This document shows positions 1 to 6,889 of a stretch of DNA of 8,348 nt, in pieces. Source of the DNA: Candidatus Segatella papionis (GTDB taxonomy: Bacteria > Bacteroidota > Bacteroidia > Bacteroidales > Bacteroidaceae); the NCBI GenBank assembly GCA_002297965.1, contig DBLF01000012.1, positions 1 to 8,348 of the forward strand, written 5' to 3'. The position numbers and the translations under genes are program-made. Position 1 is the first letter of the stretch. Each line of letters opens with the position of its first letter. The notes under the pieces are model-generated. The model saw only the letters and a program-made list of their open reading frames with translations. It was not told the origin of the DNA and made no database searches.

Positions 1-19
1 CAATCATAAGAGGAAAGGT

Positions 20-2533
20 ATGATAAAGAATTTATCCCTTATCGCCCTTTTGGGCGTTGTGGCAATGGGCGTTCCTTGCGAATCCTATGCCAAGAGTGCA
101 AAGGTAGTGACAGCTTCGAAGGCTGGCTCTCCAAGTTCCATCACCCGACAGGTGGCTAACCAAATGGTAACCGTCGAGTTCTATTCTCCTTCCATCGTTC
201 GCATCGTGAAGAGTGATGCCTCGGGCAATGCCTCTTCCGTTCAGAAGAAGAGTTACTCCGTCATCTTGAAGCTTCAGCATCTGAAGAATATCTCCGTGCA
301 GGAGAAAGGCGACATCGTGACGATGAAGTCAACATTTATTACCGTCTCGCTGAACCAAAAGACGGGTGAGATTCGCTTTCTCTCCAACGACGGCAAGTCT
401 TTGCTCACCGATGTCAATACCCGCCTCGAAGCTCGTAAGGACGATGCCAACAAGGGCAAGTATCGCATCACGCAAAACTTCCAGCTTGCCGACGATGAGG
501 CTATCTATGGCTTGGGACAGTTGCACGACAGCTATATGAACCAGCGTGGCAGAAAGAACATCGAACTTTGGAACCACAACACCTATATCGCCATTCCTTA
601 CTTTACCAGCGAGAAGGGCTATGGACTCTATTGGGACAATGCCGGCAAGACTTACTTCAATGATTCTGAACGTACTTCCTTCACCAGCGAGGTAGGCACT
701 TGCGCCGACTATTACTTCATGTACAAGGACGGCACGCAGGACGGAGTCATCGCCAGCATCCGAGAGCTGACGGGACAGGCAACCATGTTCCCGAAGTGGG
801 CGATGGGCTTCTGGCAATGCCGTGAGCGCTATAAGACCAGCGATGAGTTGGCTGGCGTATTGGATAAGTATCGCGAGCTGAAGATTCCTACCGACGCCAT
901 CGTGCAGGACTGGCAGTACTGGGGATGTGACTCCAACTGGAATGCGATGAAATTCCAAAACCCTTACTATATTAATAAGGTGGGTGATCCTGCCTATGCC
1001 AAGTATCTGCCCAACGATATGAAGAAGATGAAGGCGCAGGGCGAGCCTCGACTGAAGAGTCCGGAGGAGATGGTGAAGTATGTCCACAAGAACAATGCCC
1101 ACCTGATGATTTCCATCTGGGCGAACTTCGGACCTTGGACCGACCAGTATCGGGAATTGAAGAAAATCAATGCCCTCTTGCCATTCGACACTTGGCCAAG
1201 AAACAACGGCGTGATGCCATACGATGTGTTCAATCCGAAGACCCGCGACATCTACTGGAAGTATCTAACGAATCTCTATAACATGGGATTCGACGCTTGG
1301 TGGACCGATTCCACCGAACCAGACCACTTCGAGAAGCCTGGCGATTCTGACTATCAGACTTACGATGGCTCATGGCTCAGCGTGAAGAATGCCTTCCCAT
1401 TGCTCCACAACAAGAGCATCTATGAACATCAGCGTGCCATGAAGAATGGCAATGACAAGCGTGCCTTGCAGATGACTCGTAGTGGAAGCTTCGGTCTCCA
1501 GCATTACGGCTCGTTCTCATGGAGTGGCGATGTAACCGCCTCTTGGAAGGAAATGAAGACGCAGGTGCCATCGGGCTTGAACTATACCCTTTGCGGCATC
1601 CCGTTCTGGAATACCGACCTGGGTGGTTTCTTCTACTGGGAGTTTGAGCAGAGTCCTAAGAACCCAGCCCTCCAGGAGTTGCAGATCCGCTGGATGCAGT
1701 GGGGAACCTTCATGCCATTGATGCGCAACCACTGTTCTTCGCCTATGGTGAGCGAGCTGTATGAGTTTGGCAAGCAGGGCGACTGGGCTTACGATGCCAT
1801 CGTCAAAGCCATCAAGTTGCGTTATCGTCTCTTACCTTATATATATAGTGCGGCAGGCGACTGTGTGCAGAACAGTGGTAGCATGATGCGTGCCTTGGTG
1901 ATGGACTATGCCAGCGACAAGAAGGCATCTCGCCTGAACGATGAGTATCTCTTTGGTCGCAACATCTTGGTGAAGCCTATCACCGACCCGATGTACACCT
2001 GGAAGGATAGCGAGAAGAAGGGACACACCATCTATCCTGATGTCAAGAAGGCATCTGCGCCCGTCAATGTCTATTTGCCAAAGGGCAACAAGTGGTATGA
2101 TTTTTGGAGCAATGCCGTGTACGAGGGCGAACAGGACGTTCAGCGTCTTTGCCCTATCGACATCATGCCTGTCTTCATCAAGGCTGGCACCATCTTGCCG
2201 TTCGGTCCAGAAGTGCAGTATAGTTCAGAGAAGCCTTGGGATGAATTGGAGATTCGTGTATATCCAGGAGCCGATGGTACTTTCACGCTCTATGAGGACG
2301 AGGGCGACAACTATAATTACGAAAAGGGCAAGTTCTCGGAGATTTGTTTCTCTTGGGATGAGGCAAGCCATAGCCTGAGCATCGCTCCTCGCAAGGGCAG
2401 CTTCAAGGGTATGCTCCAGAACCGCAAGTTCCGTGTGGTGTTGGTTGGCGCTGATAGCGGAGTGGGCGACATGCCGATGAAAGCCAGCAAGACCGTGGAA
2501 TATGGCGGAAAGGCTTTGAAAGTACAATTATAG
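20..2533 (+). CDS. Exported GH31 alpha-xylosidase/alpha-glucosidase
   Basis: Retaining glycoside hydrolase of family 31, expected to remove terminal alpha-linked xylose or glucose from oligosaccharides in the periplasm. Seen in the 837-residue product: a signal peptide of about 24 residues (probable cleavage after SYA; the Cys at 20 follows Pro, so no lipobox); an N-terminal beta-sandwich; a TIM barrel from about residue 256 (FPKWAMGFWQ) with DWQYWG at 297-302; the nucleophile motif WWTDSTEPD, Asp430; RSGSFG with Arg487; the acid/base motif WSGDV, Asp504; and MRNH at 568-571. The C-terminal beta-domains include a DUF5110-like stretch with YEDEGD at 758-763. From family knowledge, WWxDSTEPDH resembles Bacteroides xyloglucan alpha-xylosidases, but the PA14 insert those enzymes carry in the N-terminal domain is absent (residues about 210-235 run straight through). 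The start follows AGGAAAGG. Family is certain; substrate is inferred. Confidence 0.93.
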   Translation: MIKNLSLIALLGVVAMGVPCESYAKSAKVVTASKAGSPSSITRQVANQMVTVEFYSPSIVRIVKSDASGNASSVQKKSYSVILKLQHLKNISVQEKGDIVTMKSTFITVSLNQKTGEIRFLSNDGKSLLTDVNTRLEARKDDANKGKYRITQNFQLADDEAIYGLGQLHDSYMNQRGRKNIELWNHNTYIAIPYFTSEKGYGLYWDNAGKTYFNDSERTSFTSEVGTCADYYFMYKDGTQDGVIASIRELTGQATMFPKWAMGFWQCRERYKTSDELAGVLDKYRELKIPTDAIVQDWQYWGCDSNWNAMKFQNPYYINKVGDPAYAKYLPNDMKKMKAQGEPRLKSPEEMVKYVHKNNAHLMISIWANFGPWTDQYRELKKINALLPFDTWPRNNGVMPYDVFNPKTRDIYWKYLTNLYNMGFDAWWTDSTEPDHFEKPGDSDYQTYDGSWLSVKNAFPLLHNKSIYEHQRAMKNGNDKRALQMTRSGSFGLQHYGSFSWSGDVTASWKEMKTQVPSGLNYTLCGIPFWNTDLGGFFYWEFEQSPKNPALQELQIRWMQWGTFMPLMRNHCSSPMVSELYEFGKQGDWAYDAIVKAIKLRYRLLPYIYSAAGDCVQNSGSMMRALVMDYASDKKASRLNDEYLFGRNILVKPITDPMYTWKDSEKKGHTIYPDVKKASAPVNVYLPKGNKWYDFWSNAVYEGEQDVQRLCPIDIMPVFIKAGTILPFGPEVQYSSEKPWDELEIRVYPGADGTFTLYEDEGDNYNYEKGKFSEICFSWDEASHSLSIAPRKGSFKGMLQNRKFRVVLVGADSGVGDMPMKASKTVEYGGKALKVQL

Positions 2534-2540
2534 TTCAATC

Positions 2541-2588
2541 AAAAACAGCAATCATGGTGATGCTTACCACTATGATTACTGTTTTTTT
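2541..2588. terminator. Bidirectional intrinsic terminator
   Basis: A stem with arms 2541-2559 and 2568 onward pairs AACAGCAATCATGGTG with CACTATGATTACTGTT, with one C-A mismatch and one G-U pair and an 8-nt loop. Seven T's follow on the + strand (2582-2588), and the A-run at 2541-2545 gives a U-run on the - strand. It closes the GH31 transcript and could also stop the leftward phosphoesterase transcript, whose stop codon lies about 200 bases to the right. Confidence 0.85.
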
Positions 2589-2601
2589 ATAGATGATTTT
2601 C

Positions 2602-2678
2602 GGAAAAGTGTATTTTTCTCTTGGCTATTTCATAGGAAAAGTGTATATTTGCACCATCAAAAACATAGGAAAAGTGTA
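2602..2678 (+). repeat. Three GGAAAAGTGTA direct repeats at 33-bp spacing
   Basis: The 11-bp core GGAAAAGTGTA occurs at 2602-2612, 2635-2645 and 2668-2678. Both steps are exactly 33 bp, about three helical turns. Copies 2 and 3 extend to CATAGGAAAAGTGTA; copy 1 has different bases before the core. Copy 2 runs into the -7 box of the promoter at 2621-2651, copy 1 lies upstream of its -33 box, and copy 3 lies just before the start of the truncated ORF at 2682. The placement suggests phased protein-binding sites controlling that promoter, but no binding protein is identified. Confidence 0.85.
2621..2651 (+). promoter_or_regulatory. Promoter of the truncated AAA-type ORF
   Basis: TTG at 2621-2623 and TATATTTG at 2644-2651 are separated by 20 bp, matching the Bacteroidota -33/-7 pattern. 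GCACC follows the -7 box, as is common at these start regions. The predicted transcript begins near 2658 and leads into the short ORF at 2682. The promoter appears intact although its gene is not. Transcription from it would run opposite to, and into, the 3' end of the phosphoesterase gene. Confidence 0.7.
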
Positions 2679-2681
2679 ATT

Positions 2682-2762
2682 ATGTTATTTAGAAAGATAG
2701 AGAAATACATCGTAACCCATTTAGAATCAGGGTCTGATAAGATTCTTTTCATATCTTCTTAG
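2682..2762 (+). pseudogene. N-terminal remnant of an AAA (DUF4143-type) ATPase
   Basis: ATG followed by 26 codons and TAG. The product starts MLFRKIEKYIVTHLES and continues to DKILFI. This resembles the opening residues of the multicopy Bacteroidales ATP-binding proteins with a C-terminal DUF4143, which typically begin with ML.RKI, then a helix ending in H(L)xS, then DKIL(I)I just before the Walker A loop (family knowledge recalled, not searched). Here the reading frame ends exactly where the GARQ(V/I)GKT loop should follow, and no Walker A coding is visible in any frame before the next gene. It therefore reads as the stub left by a deletion. An alternative is a genuine 26-residue small protein, or chance similarity in so short an ORF. 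Confidence 0.55.
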
Positions 2763-2790
2763 ATAAGCAAGTTCTATATGGAACTATGCA

Positions 2791-4002
2791 TCAATGTTGC
2801 AACGTCAGCACCACGTATTCCGAACGAGTGCCGATGCGGAACTTGCCACCCCAAATGCCCATGCCCGAACTGACGTAGTACTGGGTATCGCCCTTGCGGA
2901 GTGGACCGAAGGCATCCTCGTAGATGGCATCGGTTATCCAGGAGATAGGCCACACTTGCCCGTGGTGGGTATGACCGCTGAACTGGAAGTCGATGCCGTT
3001 CTGCTCAGCCTCTTCCAAATGGTAAGGTTGATGGTCGAGGAGGATAGTGAACTCCTTGCGCTTCTTCTTGTCCGAAACCATGGTCAAACTTCTGTTTCTC
3101 TCAGCTTGCCCGATAATCTCGGCGATTGACTTGCGATGCGGATTGCTTCGGTCATCCCGTCCGGTGATGGCGATATTGCCAATCTTCGCCACACTGTCAC
3201 GGAGCAAATGGATGCCAGCATCCCGATAGAACTGCTGTGCCTTAGGTTCACCACTATAGTATTCGTGATTGCCCAAGCAAGCATATACAGGGGCTTTCAG
3301 GCAATGGAACTCCTCCGCCACGTTCTCCTCCAAGAGAGGGCGCACACTGATGTCGATGATGTCGCCACCTATCAATATCAAGTCGGGATGTTCGGCGTTT
3401 ATCAAGTCCACCCATTTTTTGAACTCCGAACGTCGATTATGATAACCGAGGTGGAGGTCGCTCAGAAGCACAATCTTGGTTACTTTCTTTCCGAAGCTTC
3501 TAAGAGAATCGTTTTCGGCATCTTCCATCGAATCGTTTCCTTGGGCATCCATCGAGTCTTCTTCGAGCGAAATTACCTTATCGGTCTTGATTTCCAGCGG
3601 TTGTCTCACCTTATTATAATAGTGGGCGTTTCCATATCCGAATATAGCGAGCATCACGGCGAACACGCCCAATGAAGTATATCCATTGCCGAAGAGCCAA
3701 GCTTTCGGGATGAGATGCACGGCTCTTCCGAGGTCTAATACCAGGAATATCATCACGAGATAGAGCAACACGAAGATGGCTGAGTTTCCTATCTCATAAA
3801 CCACCGATGCCACGTCGAGCGGCATCCTTTCGATTGCCCCCGAGAATCCGAGGAACATCGTGAGGAAACAAGCGAGGGCGATGCCCACGGCAGTCCATCG
3901 CCAAGGATTGCTCCAAGGCAACATCTGCCAAATATGCCAAAGCACATAGCTCAAGCCCACGATGGGCAACACGAAGAAAATTATCATCCACATTACTTTC
4001 AT
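2791..4002 (-). CDS. Membrane-anchored calcineurin-like metallophosphoesterase
   Basis: Putative metal-dependent phosphoesterase of the YaeI/YkuE-like group, 403 residues from the chosen start. Four hydrophobic segments (about 5-27, 35-54, 72-92 and 107-124) form an N-terminal membrane region. The catalytic domain follows with all the metal-binding motifs: SDLHLG (Asp182, His184), GGDIID (Asp214), GNHE (Asn245, His246), LDHQP (His324) and SGHTHHG (His344, His346), so it should be active. The substrate is unknown; some relatives act on phospholipids or lipid-linked phosphates. An acidic linker (about 144-168, with DSMDAQGNDSMEDAENDSL) sits between membrane part and enzyme. An in-frame ATG 20 codons upstream exists but lies upstream of the predicted -7 box at 4033-4040, so I chose the ATG at 4002, where the hydrophobic segment begins. 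Confidence 0.88.
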   Translation of the reverse strand: MKVMWMIIFFVLPIVGLSYVLWHIWQMLPWSNPWRWTAVGIALACFLTMFLGFSGAIERMPLDVASVVYEIGNSAIFVLLYLVMIFLVLDLGRAVHLIPKAWLFGNGYTSLGVFAVMLAIFGYGNAHYYNKVRQPLEIKTDKVISLEEDSMDAQGNDSMEDAENDSLRSFGKKVTKIVLLSDLHLGYHNRRSEFKKWVDLINAEHPDLILIGGDIIDISVRPLLEENVAEEFHCLKAPVYACLGNHEYYSGEPKAQQFYRDAGIHLLRDSVAKIGNIAITGRDDRSNPHRKSIAEIIGQAERNRSLTMVSDKKKRKEFTILLDHQPYHLEEAEQNGIDFQFSGHTHHGQVWPISWITDAIYEDAFGPLRKGDTQYYVSSGMGIWGGKFRIGTRSEYVVLTLQH

Positions 4003-4032
4003 ACAAATCAGATTTTTTATTTTTATCGGCTG

Positions 4033-4040
4033 CAAAATTA
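4033..4040 (-). promoter_or_regulatory. -7 box for the metallophosphoesterase gene
   Basis: Read on the - strand this is TAATTTTG followed by CAGCC, a good TAnnTTTG box that would start the transcript near 4026, about 25 nt before the chosen ATG. No convincing TTTG lies about 20 bp upstream, so it may be a weak or activator-dependent promoter. Confidence 0.5.
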
Positions 4041-4118
4041 CGAAGAATATTCCGAATCTCATGTAAACGAATTACTGAATTTCGCTAAAGAAGGGATACT
4101 CAAACATTTATAAATGAC

Positions 4119-4149
4119 ATATTTGGAATAATTTGTTCCAAATATTTGG
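4119..4149. promoter_or_regulatory. Nested palindromes, likely operator before the DUF1963 gene
   Basis: A perfect inverted repeat has arms ATATTTGGAA (4119-4128) and TTCCAAATAT (4136-4145) with a 7-nt spacer. Its right half also forms a second perfect palindrome, CCAAATATTTGG (4138-4149). The motif ATTTGG thus appears three times, at 4121 (+), 4138 (-) and 4144 (+). The cluster ends on the -33 box (4145-4148) of the next gene's promoter, where a bound dimer could block or recruit RNA polymerase. The regulator is unknown. Confidence 0.6.
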
Positions 4150-4176
4150 CAAATCAAAAATAAAGTCGTATTTTTG
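4145..4176 (+). promoter_or_regulatory. Promoter of the DUF1963 gene
   Basis: TTTG at 4145-4148 and TATTTTTG at 4169-4176 are spaced by exactly 20 bp, a near-ideal Bacteroidota promoter. Transcription would begin near 4183, leaving a leader of about 78 nt. The leader can form two small hairpins: TTCTC/GAGAA at 4187-4199 with a GAA loop, and ACGGT/ACCGT at 4204-4220. Confidence 0.8.
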
Positions 4177-4260
4177 CCACAACGAATTCTCGAAGAGAAA
4201 ATAACGGTAAGTTCAACCGTAAGGGAGAAATGGTAATGAAATGAGGTTTGACTAAAAATA

Positions 4261-5505
4261 ATGAGTATGAAGAAATCGCAAATTGTTATCCTGCTGTTCT
4301 GCATCCTATTAATGGTGGCTTCGATTTTTCTGTTCTTTGTAACAGAAGGTCCAGATGCTGCAAAAATGAAAATAGCCTATCTCGGCTTTATAGCATTAAT
4401 GTTGCATAGTTGCTATCGTGTTTATCGGCACGGCAAGAGAAAAACGCAAAAAGCAGGGTTGGATGAAATGCAAGAGAGAGTGCTGTATGTGTATTCTCCC
4501 TTAGGAGTTTTGGGGGCTTTCTTCAATCCAAAGGAGATGCACTTCCGTACTTCTTTTTCTGTTTTTATCATTTTGGTGTTAGGACTTTTTGCACCACCAG
4601 CTTGGATGTGGAGTTTCATTTTGCTTCTTATTATTAGTAAAAGTCTTTTGCTTTTCCAATATTTTCGTTATTGGAAAGCTTATCATATGCTTGTGGAAAC
4701 TGAGATGAATGAAGATACATGCGATGAGTATTGCGAATTAAATGAAGATACCGTTCGTTTCTTTACCCAAGAACTTAAGGCACACGAACGTGATGCCGTA
4801 CAAATATCTTTAGCTGATTCTGCGAATGCTCCATTAGAACTTGGAAAATCTAAATTTGGTGGTTGCCCAGACGTTCCTAATTCTTTCCAATGGCCTATGG
4901 ACGATGATGGTCGTCCTCTCTCTTTATTGCTCCAGCTTAATTGCTCAGACTTGGCTCCTTATGACAAAGAACATATACTTCCTACTATGGGACATTTGTA
5001 TTTCTTCTATGAGTTGAGCGTTCAGGATTGGAAAGAAACGGACGATAATGTTCGTGTGGTTTATAGTGAAGCGGCAAACTCGGAATTGCATCGGATGCCT
5101 TATCCAGACAAATTGGACGAAGATTGTTGTCTAAAGGAAGTTCCTTTGCAGTTTTCTTATAAGAAAAGCTATCCTACTTATGATGATTATATCAATTTGC
5201 CTTCTATTAATCATGATAATATGGAGCCTGTAGAAGAATACGATGTGGCTTTGGAGAAATTGCAACCAGAAACGGATGGTGGGGATGTGGTCGGAACCAT
5301 GTTGGGCTATGCCGATATTATTCAAAACGGTATCGTCGATAATCTCGATGATAATGTGTTGTTGCTTCAAATCTTCTCTATTGAGTCAGAGAAAGTTGAC
5401 GAACTGATGTTTGGCGATTGTGGAACGCTCTATTTCTATATATCTCGTAAAGATTTAAAGAACAAACGCTTTGATCGAGTGAAGTTTGATTGGCAATGTT
5501 ATTGA
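4261..5505 (+). CDS. Membrane-tethered DUF1963 (YwqG-like) protein
   Basis: Function unknown. The C-terminal part, about residues 180-414, has the look of the DUF1963/YwqG family: SKFGGCPDVP (197-206) followed by FQWP, GRPLSLLLQLNCSDL (217-231), GHLYFFYE (244-251), MLGYADIIQ (347-355), LLLQI (367-371) and GDCGTLYFYISR (385-396), ending FDWQCY. Unlike the soluble stand-alone family members I know of (YwqG of Bacillus), about 140 residues precede the domain, with hydrophobic segments near 7-27, 37-54, 98-115 and 116-135. The domain is thus probably held at the inner membrane, facing the cytoplasm if the segment count is even. The first ATG (4261) is used; Met3 is an equally possible start. The gene is monocistronic, with its own promoter and terminator, and is AT-richer, with more AAA/GAA codons, than the genes on both sides, hinting at transfer. 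Confidence 0.85.
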   Translation: MSMKKSQIVILLFCILLMVASIFLFFVTEGPDAAKMKIAYLGFIALMLHSCYRVYRHGKRKTQKAGLDEMQERVLYVYSPLGVLGAFFNPKEMHFRTSFSVFIILVLGLFAPPAWMWSFILLLIISKSLLLFQYFRYWKAYHMLVETEMNEDTCDEYCELNEDTVRFFTQELKAHERDAVQISLADSANAPLELGKSKFGGCPDVPNSFQWPMDDDGRPLSLLLQLNCSDLAPYDKEHILPTMGHLYFFYELSVQDWKETDDNVRVVYSEAANSELHRMPYPDKLDEDCCLKEVPLQFSYKKSYPTYDDYINLPSINHDNMEPVEEYDVALEKLQPETDGGDVVGTMLGYADIIQNGIVDNLDDNVLLLQIFSIESEKVDELMFGDCGTLYFYISRKDLKNKRFDRVKFDWQCY

Positions 5506-5518
5506 TTAATACAACTAA

Positions 5519-5558
5519 AAATAGAGGGAGGAAGAAAATACTCTATTTCTTGTTTTTT
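5519..5558. terminator. Terminator between convergent genes
   Basis: Perfect 8-bp arms AAATAGAG (5519-5526) and CTCTATTT (5541-5548) enclose a 14-nt loop and are followed on the + strand by CTTG and six T's (5553-5558). On the - strand the same hairpin ends in CTCTATTTTTAG, so it can serve both the DUF1963 gene and the MFS gene. Confidence 0.65.
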
Positions 5559-5585
5559 CGATGAGAACTTATGATTTCTTCCTCC
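5527..5585. terminator. Long-range 11-bp inverted repeat, second terminator candidate
   Basis: GGAGGAAGAAA (5527-5537) pairs perfectly with TTTCTTCCTCC (5575-5585), extendable by G-U and A-U pairs to 5524/5588. The 37-nt interval contains one arm of the shorter hairpin at 5519-5548. Read from the MFS side, the stem is followed by CTCTATTTTTAG, a short U-run, so it may terminate the leftward transcript. Confidence 0.5.
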
Positions 5586-5602
5586 TTTAGATTGTTGCTT
5601 AA

Positions 5603-6796
5603 TTAATGCCGCAAATCTTTCTTCATCCCCTGCATTTTCAGCGTCTTGCAGAGCGGAAGGGTGAGGAGAAGACAAATCAAGGCACCGCTTAACATCACGA
5701 TGCTCGATGTAATCTCCACCTTGCCAATGCCGACGATAGGGCTGGAGATGGCTCCTGCCACGAAGCCTGATGCACCGAAGATGGCACTGGCCGCACCTGC
5801 GTTCTGACGCTCGGCATCAAGGGCGGTTGCTGTAAGCCCAGGTTGCATCAGTCCGAAACTAATCATCATATAGATGTAGAACCCCATCACTACCACCAAG
5901 TGGGCATGTACGAAAAGACAGAACGAGAGGCAAACTGCGGCTATCATCATGTCGATGGCACCGCACTTCAACGCCGTGTTGGTGTGCTTGAACTGAGGAC
6001 CAATACCGGCTCCGATGCCGATGGTCAGGGCGTTCAGCGCAAAGCAAAGGCTGAAATGGAACGGCGACAAGCCATATACCTGTTGCAGGATGAATGGTGA
6101 CGAACTGATGTAGGCGAAGAAGGTGAAGAAGCAAGCCATCTCAGCCAGTGTGCTCAACGAGAAGAGGCGATTGCGGAACACTCTAAACAGGTTGGCATAC
6201 ACCTGCATGATGCTCTTCTGTAATCTGTGTTCTGGAGTCAAGGTTTCCGGCAATCGCATGCTGCACCCCATCAAGATGATGCCGATGCCCAACAGGAGTC
6301 CGAATACGCCCTGCCAGTTGGTCACGCCAGCCATCAGTCCTCCCACCACAGGCGCACATACTGGGGCGATGCCATTGATGGAACCGAGAATCGCCATGAA
6401 GTTGGCAAGCTCCTTGCCACTAAACATATCCGTGCTCATGCTCTTCGAGATGACGATGCCACCGGCACCAGCCAAGCCTTGGAAGAGGCGCATCAGATTG
6501 AAAATGTAGATGTTAGGGGAAATAATACAGAGGATGGAGGCGATGGCGAACATCAGCATCGACCCCACCAAGATTTTCTTTCTGCCATACTTGTCGGTGA
6601 GCGGACCGATGAAAACCTGTCCCACGGCAAGCCCCAGCATACCAGAGGTCAAGCTGAGCGAAGCCAAGGCGGGCGATGTGTGGAAAAACACCGACATCTC
6701 AGGCAATACAGGTAGATAAAAGTCTGTAACGAACGGACCGAAGGCTGTCAGCATGCCCAAGGTCGCAGGGATAAATACACCAATTTTTTTCTTCAT
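5603..6796 (-). CDS. MFS multidrug efflux transporter, Bcr/CflA type
   Basis: Inner-membrane proton-driven drug exporter of the major facilitator superfamily, 397 residues, the usual size for 12 membrane segments. Visible signatures: TDFYLPVLPEM (24-34) with the membrane-embedded acidic residue in helix 1 typical of drug/proton antiporters of this group; motif A GPLTDKYGRKKIL between helices 2 and 3; LMRLFQGLAGAGG (motif B, with the conserved Arg in helix 4); and GSINGIAPVCAPVVGG (motif C, typical of exporters) in helix 5. It ends in a short basic tail, MKKDLRH. The substrate cannot be read from sequence; family members export chloramphenicol, bicyclomycin, sulfonamides and similar compounds. 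It has its own promoter (6858-6889) with an inverted repeat over the -33 box, suggesting control by a local repressor not encoded in this window. It converges with the DUF1963 gene. Confidence 0.92.
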   Translation of the reverse strand: MKKKIGVFIPATLGMLTAFGPFVTDFYLPVLPEMSVFFHTSPALASLSLTSGMLGLAVGQVFIGPLTDKYGRKKILVGSMLMFAIASILCIISPNIYIFNLMRLFQGLAGAGGIVISKSMSTDMFSGKELANFMAILGSINGIAPVCAPVVGGLMAGVTNWQGVFGLLLGIGIILMGCSMRLPETLTPEHRLQKSIMQVYANLFRVFRNRLFSLSTLAEMACFFTFFAYISSSPFILQQVYGLSPFHFSLCFALNALTIGIGAGIGPQFKHTNTALKCGAIDMMIAAVCLSFCLFVHAHLVVVMGFYIYMMISFGLMQPGLTATALDAERQNAGAASAIFGASGFVAGAISSPIVGIGKVEITSSIVMLSGALICLLLTLPLCKTLKMQGMKKDLRH

Positions 6797-6857
6797 ATTT
6801 CTGTTTTTTGCACTATTTTGAATTTCTCTTATTACCGATTCTTCTTGAATTGCGATG

Positions 6858-6889
6858 CAAAATTACTCCGAATGTTTGAGCGTGGCAAA
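6858..6889 (-). promoter_or_regulatory. Promoter of the MFS transporter gene
   Basis: On the - strand, TTTG (6886-6889) and TAATTTTG (6858-6865) are spaced by 20 bp, followed by CATCG. Transcription should start near 6852, leaving a leader of about 55 nt before the ATG at 6796. Confidence 0.8.

Noticed and set aside
1..19. Possible promoter before the GH31 gene
   Set aside because: Only 19 bases are visible; they hold a purine-rich ribosome-binding-like stretch but no -7/-33 pair, so the gene may be within an operon starting outside the window.
329..1102. 257-codon - strand ORF inside the GH31 gene
   Set aside because: A shadow ORF opposite conserved GH31 coding sequence; no recognisable motif.
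2771..2786. Small inverted repeat AGTTC/GAACT just after the phosphoesterase stop
   Set aside because: Five-bp arms and no U-run on either strand; the hairpin at 2541-2588 is a better terminator.
4003..4062. In-frame 20-codon N-terminal extension of the metallophosphoesterase
   Set aside because: It would begin upstream of the predicted -7 box at 4033-4040, and the hydrophobic first segment begins naturally at the ATG at 4002.
4230..4255. Two overlapping mini-ORFs (MVMK and MRFD) after a GGGAG before the DUF1963 start
   Set aside because: Too short to distinguish from chance; no attenuator-like structure links them to the gene.
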